A DNA stretch of 64,000 nucleotides, taken from contig NC_073628.1 in the NCBI RefSeq assembly GCF_029407905.1, positions 51,791,501-51,855,500 of the forward strand. The letters run 5' to 3'. The translations under genes were made by a program, and so were the position numbers. A model generated the notes under the pieces. That model was not told the origin of the DNA, did no database searches, and saw nothing but the letters and a program-made list of their open reading frames with translations. Shown here in pieces: positions 46,933 through 56,045 of this stretch; position 1 is the stretch's first letter; each line of letters opens with the position of its first letter. Source of the stretch: Bubalus kerabau. Lineage: Eukaryota; Chordata; Mammalia; Artiodactyla; Bovidae.

Positions 46933-47295
46933 ACAAACACTAAAAGGCAGTTCTGGGTCAGGTGTTTTGGGGTCTGGTCCTTCCCATACAGGATTAGGGG
47001 TTGGGATTCCTAATGTGCAGCCTGAATCCTTTGCTGTTTAGGAGAAAAATCTAACTCTTTGTGATCCCACTCAGTTGTGATTCACTGCTTGGACTGTTGC
47101 ATTTTTCTTGGCAAGACTGTCTCTCTGCCTCTTCTAGCCATCTTAATGCTATACTTTCCCCCTTTTGTTGTGGACTCTTTGTTCATTCAGTTTTCAGGTC
47201 CCTTTCTGCGTGAATTATTCCATATATCATTGTAGATTTGTTGCATCCATGAGAGGAGTGAGTTCAACTTCAACTGCCATTTTGAACTCTCAAGA

Positions 47296-49451
47296 CTGGG
47301 ATATTTTTAATTTGGATTGTGCTTTGCTTTCAGAAGTATCTGTACTATCAGATGCTCTCAAAACTTTAATATAATTTTGTCATTTAATTATTTAAGCATT
47401 AGAATTTCTTTCATAAGTCAACTAATCATATTGTCACTATTTTTTAATTTAGTAGTTAATGAAAACAGGAAACAGTTTTACTTGGAGAGAGTGATGAAAT
47501 GCTACAGAAAGGCATTTGAAGATAAACATTGTTTCTGAAAATAAAGCTAGAGATCACTTTTATGCTACTTTTGACTGCCAACCTAAATTTCAAATAGCTT
47601 CACAATGTGGAATAATTAGATTACTTAAGGAGAGCAAACACACTAACTTAAGAATTAATAAGAAGACATCAGTATATATATCCATTCTACTGTTGCAGAA
47701 AAATGTTTTTTAAAATTTTACATTAGATATTTTTGAGGCTCTGTGCTATTTTCAGTAAAATGAGGAATCTTCCAGGAATAATAACCTTATCAGATTGTTA
47801 TATTGCTTTCTTAAAATTCTTTAAATTCCCCAAAGCGCTTACATCACAAACCAGGAACTAATTTTTTTTTTTGAATTATTTGTCTTCCTAGAAGTTTAAT
47901 TGAGCATCAGCTTGAGACCAAATGGGTCACTCAGAAACCTGTAGTTGTCTATCAGTTAATATATGCCACGACTTTGTCAAACCTCATGTAAGAAGATAAT
48001 AAATGACATCGTAATTCCCAAGGTGGCTGAAGGATGCACTTGGAATTAAATATGATCCTTTTAACACCATGAAATATATCAAAGGCTTTTTCATGTGATA
48101 TATATAAATGGCATGTGAAACAGAGCTTTAGGAAATTTAAAGTATGTATTTTTTAAAATACCCTTAGGATTTATACCATAATTTCTGTAAGATTGCACAT
48201 CATAAGATCTATGCATGATTTGTGTGGGACCTTTAATTTCACAAGGTCTCTTTTCCACACACTAATTTTTGCCACTGCATTCCAAAGCCATCATCTACCT
48301 CGTGCCTTAAAAAAAAAAAAGCAACAATAAGTCATGATGCTTTCATCATATGGGCAATTTCGTCTAGATGTTGTTTCTCTTCCTTTCTTTGGTATCACTT
48401 TCCAAAATTATACATATACTTTTTTTTTTTTGTAAAAATTACCTTATTAAAATATTTACCCTTAAGTAGACAGAAAATTTCAGGAAGTCCAGGCCATGTT
48501 AAGATCAGCTCAAACCACACTCTTGTTGTCTTAGCACACTGTCTGGTACATAGTATAAATTTGGTAAGCAATCTATGAATTGAAATATGTTTGCTTTGTG
48601 AATTCACCAATTAGTCCTACTTTTACTTTTGAAAATTTTCAAAACAAGTCTCTCTATTGTGGCAGCAATTTGAATGAAGCTATTGTGAAAGAAACATGCG
48701 ATTTTTTCTCTATATCATGTAGGACTAGGTTTGCCTTTGTCAGAAAAAAATAACAATAGCATACAAGAGACAGAATGTAATTTCTGTCTCAGGAAGCACC
48801 CTGGAAGAGCTCAATTATGGACTGACAACTGATATCTCATTGTTGCAACCTGTGACTCATAATAACCATCGTGTGAGGTTCTCTTCCTAAATTCTCTTTA
48901 TGGATAAAATTATTGATACACTTGAGCTAGCTTATTTATGTTGTAGACATCAAATAGAAGAAAATTGTTCTTTCCTTTTTAGCAGTGCTATACTCTCCAA
49001 ACTATAAGCAGACATATGGATGACAAGAGTACAGTAATATCCCCAGGTACCTTGGAGCTGAGTGTGTCCACATGACTAGGTTTTGGCCTCTGATACATCC
49101 ATGAGGATGACATGTGAAGATTATGGGGATTTTCCTAAAAAGTAACTTTCTTCTAATTTTCTTTCCTTCTTATTGCTAGCTAGAATGACAACATGAAGGT
49201 TGGAGTTGAAGCAGCTTTGGGGGTATCTATGGTCACTTAACAAAAGAGGGCTGAATGTCTGATTAGTAAGAAAGAAGATGCTTGGTTCCATAGAGCACAC
49301 CAGCCCTGGGACCAACATCTCCAGGATCTGCCATGAGAAAAAAAAAATTATAATTTTGTTTGATTTATAGAAATATTCTCTTGCAACCAAAATCTAATCC
49401 AAACCAATAAATTAACTTGTTTCTTCATATCTTATCCCAGGATGGTTACCA
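47296..49451. other. No recognised feature (about 2.2 kb)
   Basis: Moderately AT-rich, non-tandem sequence between two BovB elements. It has short homopolymers (A-run at 48309-48320, T-run at 48421-48431) but no LINE, SINE or LTR that I recognise. Open frames on either strand are under 90 codons, without domains or codon structure. It may be old unique host DNA or a repeat too decayed to see. Confidence 0.6.
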
Positions 49452-49599
49452 GATCAGATCAGTCACTCAGTCATGTCCAACTCTTTACGACCCCATGAAT
49501 CGCAGCACTCCAGGCCTCCCTGTCCATCACCAACTCCCGGAGTTCACTCACACTCACGTCCATCTAGTCAGTGATGCCATCCAGCCATCTCATCCTCTG

Positions 49600-51176
49600 T
49601 CATCCCCTTCCCCTCCTGTCCCCAATCCCTCTAAGCATCAGAGTCTTTTCCAATGAGTCAACTCTTTGCATCAGGTGGCCAAAGTACTGGAGTTTCAGCT
49701 TTAGCATCATTCCTTCCAAAGAAATCCCAGGGCTGATCTCCTTCAGAATGGACTGGTTGGATCTCCTTGCAGTCCAAGGGACTCTCAAGAGTCTTCTCCA
49801 ACACCACACTTCAAAAGCATCAATTCTTCGGTGCTCAGCCTTCTTCACAGTCCAACTCTCACATCCATACATGACCACAGGAAAAACCATAGCCTTGACT
49901 AGACGGACCTTTGTTGGCAAAGTAATGTCTCTGCTTTTGAATATGCTCTCTAGGTTGGTCATAACTTTTCTTCCAAGGAGTAAGCGTCTTTTAATTTCAT
50001 GGCTGCAGTCACCATCTGTAGTGATTTTGAAGCCCAGAAAAATAAAGTCTGACACTGTTTCCACTGTTCCCCCATCTATTTCCCATGAAGTGGTGGGACT
50101 GGATGCCATGATCTTCCTTTCTGAATGTTGAGCTTTAAGCCAACTTTTTCACTCTCCACTTGCACTTTCATCAAGAGGCTTTTGAGTTCCTCTTCACTTT
50201 ATGCCATAAGGGTGGTGTCATCTGCATATCTGAGGTTATTGATATTTCTCCCAGCAATCTTGATTCCAGTTTGTGTTTCTTCCAGTCCAGCGTTTCTCAT
50301 GATGTACTCTGCATATAAGTTAAATAAGCAGGGTGACAATATACAGCCTTGACGAACTCCTTTTCCTATTTGGAACCAGTCTGTTGTTCCATGTCCAGTT
50401 CTAACTGTTGCTTCCTGACCTGCATACAGATTTCTCAAGAGTCAGGTCAGGTGGTCTGGTATTCCCATCTCTTGAAGAATTTTCCACAGTTTATTGTGAT
50501 CCACACAGTCAAGGGCTTTGGCATAGTCAATAAAGCAGAAATAGATGTTTTTCTGGAACTCTCTTGCTTTTTCCGTGATCCAGCAGATGTTGGCAATTTG
50601 ATCTCTGGTTCCTCTGCCTTTTCTAAAACCAGCTTGAACATCAGGAAGTTCACGGTTCACATATTGCTGAAGCCTGGCTTGGAGAATTTTGAGCATTACT
50701 TTACTAGCATGTGAGATGAGTGCAATTGTGCAGTAGTTTGAGCATTCTTTGGCATTGCCTTTCTTTGGGATTGGAATGAAAACTGACCTTTTCCAGTCCT
50801 GTGGCCACTGCTGAGTTTTCCAAATTTGCTGGCATATTGTGTGCAGCACTTTCACAGCATCATCTTTCAGGATTTGGAATAGCTCAACCGGAATTCCATC
50901 ACCTCCACTAGCTTTGTTCATAGTGATGCTTTCTAATGCCCATTTGACTTCACATTACAGGATGTCTAACTCTAGGTCAGTGATCACACCATCGTGATTG
51001 TCTGGGTCATGAAGATCTTTTTTGTACAGTTCTTCTGTGTATTCTTGCCATCTCTTCTTAATATCTTTTGCTTCTGTTAGGTCCATACCATTTCTGTCCT
51101 TTATCGAGCTCATCTTTGCATGAAATGTTCCTTTGGTATCTCTGATTTTCTTGAAGAGATCCCTAGTCTTTCCCAT
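49600..51176 (-). pseudogene. BovB ORF2 reverse transcriptase remnant
   Basis: On the - strand, in order from 51176: MGKTRDLFKKIRDTKGTFHA, NKASGGDGIPVELFQILKDD (50870-50921), DWKRSVFIPIPKKGNAKECS, DVQAGFRKGRGTRDQIANIC, FCFIDYAKALDCVDHNKLWK, GKGVRQGCILSPCLFNLYA, RYADDTTLMA (catalytic YADD) and SRDITLPTKVRLVKAMVFPV. Stops lie at 50442-50444 (TGA for Cys) and 50199-50201 (TAA for Glu), both also present in the sense copy at 34919-36049. Most of the RT is legible in one frame, so decay is recent, but it cannot make a full protein. Confidence 0.93.
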
Positions 51177-51227
51177 TCTGTTGTTTTCCTCTATTTCTTT
51201 GCATTGATCGCTGAAGAAGGCTTTCTT

Positions 51228-52371
51228 TTTTTTTTTTTAATTTTATTTTATTTTTAAACTTTACATAACTGTATTAGATTTGCCAAATATCAAAATGAAT
51301 CCGCCACAGGTATACATGTGTTCCCCATCCTGAACCCTCCTCCCTCCTCCCTCCCCATTCCATCCCTCTGGGTCGTCCCAGTGCACCAGCCCCAAGCATC
51401 CAGTATCGTGCATCGAACCTGGACTGGCAACTCATTTCATACATGATATTTTACATGTTTCAATGCCATTCTCCCAAATCTTCCCACCCTCTCCCTCTCC
51501 CACAGAGTCCATAAGACTGTTCTATACATCAGTGTCTCTTTTGCTGTCTCGTACACAGGGTTATTGTTACCATCTTTCTAAATTCCATATATATGCGTTA
51601 GTATACTGTATTGGTGTTTTTCTTTCTGGCTTACTTCACTCTGTATAATAGGCTCCAGTTTCATCCACCTCATCAGAACTGATTCAAATGTATTCTTTTT
51701 AATGGCTGGATAATACTCCATTGTGTATATGTACCACAGCTTTCTTATCCATTCATCTGCTGATGGACATCTAGGTTGCTTCCATGTCCTGGCTATTATA
51801 AACAGTGCTGCGATGAACACTGGGGTACTCGTCTCTTTCCCTTCTGGTTTCCTCAGTGTGTATGCCCAGCAGTGGGATTGCTGGATCATAAGGCAGGTCT
51901 ATTTCCAGTTTTTTAAGGAATCTCCACACTGTTCTCCATAGTGGCTGTACTAGTTTGCGTTCCCACCAACAGTGGAAGAGGGTTCCCTTTTCTCCACACC
52001 CTCTCCAGCATTAATTACTTGTAGACTTTTGGATCGCAGCCATTCTGACTGGTGTGAAATGGTACCTCATAGTGGTTTTGATTTGCATTTCTCTGATAAT
52101 GAGTGATGTTGAGCATCTTTTCATGTGTTTGTTAGCCATCTGTATGTCTTCTTTGGAGAAATGTCTATTTAGTTCTTTGGCCCATTTTTTGATTGGGTCA
52201 TTTATTTTTCTGGAGTTGAGCTGTAGGAGTTGCTTGTATATTCTCGTGATTAGTTGTTTGTCAGTTGCTTCATTTGCTATTATCTTCTCCCATTCTGAAG
52301 GCTGTCTTTTCACCTTGCTAATAGTTTCCTTTGATGTGCAGAAGCTTTTAAGGTTAATTAGGTCCCATATT
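51228..52371 (-). mobile_element. Young L1 3' end inserted in BovB (antisense)
   Basis: 1144 bp of bovine-type L1 3' end: T-run, 3' UTR, and the ORF2 C-terminus reading KRQPSEWEKIIANEATDKQL on - at 52250-52313. It is 5'-truncated at ATTAGGTCCCATAT. A perfect 16-bp target duplication TGAAGAAGGCTTTCTT lies at 51212-51227 and 52372-52387, with BovB continuous on both sides. It shares diagnostic bases (ACATAACTGTATTAGATTTG) with the L1 at 39152-39954. Confidence 0.97.
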
Positions 52372-52872
52372 TGAAGAAGGCTTTCTTATCTCTTGCTATT
52401 CTTTGGAACTCTGCATTCAGATGTTTATATCTTTCCTTTTTGCTTCTCTTCTTTTCACAGCTATTTATAAGGCCTCCCCAGACAGCCATTTTGCTTTTTT
52501 GCATTTCTTTTCTATGGGAATGGTCTTGATCCCTGTCTCCTGTAGAATGTCACGAACCTCATTCCATAGTTCATCAGGCACTCTATCTATCAGATCTAGG
52601 CCCTTAAATCTATTTCTCACTTCCACTGTATAATCATAAGGGATTTGATTTAGGTCATACCTGAATGGTCTAGTGGTTTTCCCTACTTTCTTCAATTTAA
52701 GTCTGAATTTGGCAATAAGGAGTTCATGGTCTGAGCCACAGTCAGCTCCTGGTCTTGCTTTTGCTGACTGTATAGAGCTTCTCCATCTTTTGCTGCAAAG
52801 AATATAATCAATCTGATTTCGGTGTTGACCATCTGGTGATGTCCATGTATAGAGTCTTCTCTTGTGTTGTTT

Positions 52873-53468
52873 AGCCTTTACTATTTCTGTAAGTGTCTCA
52901 TTTCCTTTGAAAATGTATGTTCATACCAAAACCTGAAGAGAGATGTTAATTCTAACATTCTTTGTAGCCATTAAAATATACTCATAACTTTGGAAAATGG
53001 TGCATTAATTGGAAACTGATAGGCTAAAGACTAAAGGAACTGTACATCAACACTGTACTCTAACCAAGAAATTTGTCTCTCATGGTAGTACAGGTTAACA
53101 ATTCAATAACTGTTTTACATGTAAATGGGAATTGAACAAGTAAGTAAATTGATATGGATGGTGGGAATCAGAGAGGAAAGTTATAGATGAGAAAGTTTCT
53201 CTAAGATTAGAGTAAACCCTGTTTTTCTATTTACATGGTACATGATTCATCCCTAATGTGGTTTATATAATGATGTGTTTGAATCTGATATTGTTCTCTT
53301 TGAGATTTTAACCCCGTCACCATGTTTTTTTTACAGCAAGCTGTGGATATTGACGAGAAGCACTAGTTAAAACATCTTGCAGTTTCTAATTCCTTTTCTG
53401 CCTTAAAAACAAAATTTCTCCAAAGAAAAACCCTCACTAAGAAATCTCTAATCACATCCCTTCTCTGT
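52873..53468. other. No recognised feature (about 600 bp)
   Basis: AT-rich, non-tandem sequence between the end of a truncated BovB and a SINE. No repeat family, open frame or RNA-like structure is recognisable. Confidence 0.6.
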
Positions 53469-53480
53469 TCAAATGGTCTT

Positions 53481-53688
53481 TTGTTGTTGTTTAGTCACTA
53501 AGTTGTGTCTGACTCTTTTGAGACACCATGGACGGTAGCCTGCCAGGCTCCTCTGTCCATGGAGTTTCCCAGGCAAGAATACTGGAGTGGGTTGCTATTT
53601 CCTTCTCTAGGGAATCTTCCCAGTTATCAAACTTGTACCTCTTGCTTTGGCAGGCTGATTCTTTACCATTTAACCACTAGGGAAGCCC
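53481..53688 (-). mobile_element. Bov-tA SINE (antisense)
   Basis: Reverse-orientation SINE: a TTG-repeat tail, the Bov-A body (CAGGCAAGAATACTGGAGTG) and the tRNA-derived head at its right end (ACCACTAGGGAAGCC). The target duplication TCAAATGGTCTT / TCAAATAGTCTT lies at 53469-53480 and 53689-53700. Confidence 0.94.
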
Positions 53689-53700
53689 TCAAATAGTCTT

Positions 53701-54430
53701 ATGGGATGCAAAATCCTTACATTTCAGAACTGTCCCTGTTTCAAATCAAATTTGTATTTATGGTTTATTTGTCATATTTCTGCATGACCCCTACACCTTT
53801 CAAAATTCCCCAGTACATCTTTAACCTTCCCCCTTTTCCCACCATCATAATCCCTATTTTAGCTACATTTTCCACAGACTATTCAACTATTGTTCTGTCA
53901 TCACTCCTATTTAAGGCTAAAATTAAATGCCAAACATTCCATGAAGATGCATCTATTCTGTTCTTTCCAGCAAGAACTGATCATCCTATTCTCTGAATTC
54001 ATAAGGCCATTTAGCTGTTTCTTAAGAAATGTATTTCATTCTACTTGGCAGCATAAATGTGTGTATACAAAAGTGTCTGGACATGTATTTGCTGTATTCA
54101 GTTGCTATTCATCCTGATAACTCATTTCAAGTTTCATCACTTTTGTTACATAAGCAAGAACTGTGCTTCCCCTACTAACTAATAAGAGGTACTTGTGAAA
54201 AGAAGAAAGATAATGCTTTCATGATGATATAATTTTACTAGAAACACCAGTTGTATATATTACCCTAAGAAAAACTTCCTGAAGCTTGATGAAAATTCAG
54301 GCTGAAATGATAAAAAATTTTAACCACATTATCAGAAATATTTTTCCAACTGTGTAAACAAATGTGTGCCTATTTTAGAATTTGTCACCCTATAAACTTA
54401 TGTGTCTATTTCCCTTTTGTTCCCAATTCA
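53701..54430. other. No recognised feature (about 730 bp)
   Basis: AT-rich, non-tandem sequence. The longest open frame (96 codons, + strand from 53706) is hydrophobic-rich without a domain and looks accidental. No repeat is recognised. Confidence 0.6.
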
Positions 54431-54499
54431 AGGCTTTCCAGGTAGCACTGGTGATAAAGAGTCTTGCTGCCAAAGCAGGAGACACAAGAGATGCAGGTT
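54431..54499 (+). mobile_element. tRNA-derived SINE head joined to BovB
   Basis: About 70 bp of a Bov-tA-type tRNA head (GGCTTTCCAGGTAGCACTGG ... GACACAAGAGATGCAGGTT). It stops within the B-box-like segment and passes straight into antisense BovB sequence. CAGGTT at 54494-54499 belongs to both elements. Confidence 0.8.
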
Positions 54500-56045
54500 T
54501 CTCAGGAGCCAGGTAAGATAGTTTGATATTACCATCTCTTTAAGAACTTTTCACAGTTTATTATGATCCATACCATCAAAGGCTTTAGAATAGCTGATGA
54601 AACAGAAGTAGATGTTTTTCTGGAATTCACTAACTTTCTGTATGATCCAGCGAATGTTGGCAATTTGGTCTCTGATTGCTTGTCCTTTTCTAAACCCAAC
54701 TTGGACATCTGTAAATTCTAGGTTTGCCTAATGCTGAAGCTTAGCATGTAAGATTTTAAGCATGACCTTACTAGCATGGGAGATAAGTGCAATCGTCCGA
54801 TGGTTGGCACATTCTTTAGTACTACCCTTCCTGGGAATTGGGATAAAGATTGACCTTTCCCAGTACTGTGGCCACTACTGGTCTTTCAGATTTGCTAACA
54901 TATGGTATGCAACACCTTGATGGCATCATCCTTTAGAGTTTTGAATAGTTCTACTGGAATTCCATCACATCCTCTAGCTTTATTAACAGCAGTGCTTCCT
55001 AAGGCCCACTTGCCATCATACTCCAGAACGTCTGTGTCTGACAACACCATCATAGTAATCTAGTTCATTAAGATCTTTTTTGCACAGTTCTCTGTATTCT
55101 TTCCCTCTCTTCTTGATCTCTTCAGCATTTCCTAGGTTTCCACAGTTTCTGTCCTTTATTGTGCCCAACTTTTGGCAAAATATTCCCTTGATATCTCCAA
55201 TTTTCCTGAAGAGATCTCTAGTTTTTCCCCTTCAGTTGTTTTCTTCTAGTTTTATGCACTGTTCATTGAAGAAACCCTGCTTGTCTCCCCATGCTGTTGT
55301 TTGGAACTCTCCATTTAGCTGAACATACCTTTTTCTGTCTCCCTTGCTTTTCACTTCTTTCTTTAGTTATTTGTAAAGCCTCCTCAGCTAGCCCCTTTGT
55401 CTTCTTGCTTTAGTTTTACTTTGGGATGGTTTTGCTTGCTGCCTCAGGTACAATAATACAGACCTCTGTCCATAGTTCAGGCACTCTGTTTACTAGATTT
55501 AAGACCTTGAATCTATGCATTACCTCCACTGCATATTCATAGGGGATTTTATTTAAGTCATATATAGCTGGCCCAGTGGTTTTCCCTGCTTTCTTTAGTT
55601 TAAGACTGCATTTTGCTGCAAGAAGCTGATGATCTGAGCCACAATCAGCTCCAGGTCTTGTTTTTGCTGACTGTATACAGCTTCTCCATCTTCAACTACA
55701 AAGAATGTAATGAATTTAATTTCAGTGTTGACCATTTGGTGATGTTCATGTGTAAAATTGTCTCCTGTGTTGTTGAAAAAGGTTATTTTCTATGACCAGT
55801 GCATTCTCTTGGAAGAATTCAGTTAGCCTTTGCCCTGCTTCATTTTGTTCTCCAAGGCCAAACTTGCCTGTTACTCCAGGTATCTCTTGACTTCCTACTT
55901 TTGTATTCCAATCTCCAGTGATGAATAGAACATCTTTTTTTGGTGTTAGTTCTAGGAGGTCTTCGAGGTCTTCTAGGTCTTCATAGAACTCATCAACTTC
56001 AGCTTCATCGGCATTGGTGATAGGGACATAGGCTATGTGAACCAC
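54497..56045 (-). mobile_element. Older BovB LINE (antisense), RT to endonuclease
   Basis: Diverged antisense BovB lacking its 3' end. It begins inside the RT (TTTCTCAGGAGCCAGGTAAG, cf. 50430) and runs back to the endonuclease N-terminal half. On - 55746-56054 it reads VPITNADEAEVDEFYEDLED, then KKDVLFITGDWNTKVGSQE (catalytic Asp) and RLTEFFQENALVIENNLFQ. It ends at the satellite boundary near 56045. Many indels elsewhere. Confidence 0.92.

Larger units (their letters stand above)
40957..47295 (-). mobile_element. Near-complete BovB LINE (antisense), twice interrupted
   Basis: Antisense BovB with its 3' tail at 40957 (TTCAGTTCAGATCAGTC). From right to left on the - strand come the 5' leader (about 44900-47295), the endonuclease start (about 44524-44620), the rest of the endonuclease, the RT, and the 3' region. 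Readable - strand pieces are TGDWNAKVGSQE (43350-43385), IEPDILESEVKWALESITTN (42440-42490), PDHLTCLLRNLCAGQETTV and a diverged catalytic region YENDTTLM where YADDTTLM is usual (about 41700-41740). Removing the BovB at 43659-44516 and the LTR with its duplication (45639-46938) leaves about 4.2 kb. Many frameshifts; not coding. The far 5' limit is uncertain. Confidence 0.82.
49452..52872 (-). mobile_element. BovB LINE (antisense), young subfamily, split by an L1
   Basis: Antisense BovB with its tail at 49452 (AGATCAGATCAGTCACTCAG), running back through the RT and the linker into the endonuclease, where it is cut off at about 52872 (AGAGTCTTCTCTTGTGTTG). An L1 at 51228-52371 splits it. Net length is about 2.26 kb. 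The 3' 1.1 kb closely matches 34919-36049, including two shared nonsense changes. Confidence 0.96.

Noticed and set aside
47296..49451. Possible host exon or unique gene in the non-repeat stretch
   Set aside because: No open frame over 90 codons, no splice-flanked exon-like segment, and no recognisable protein similarity in any frame.
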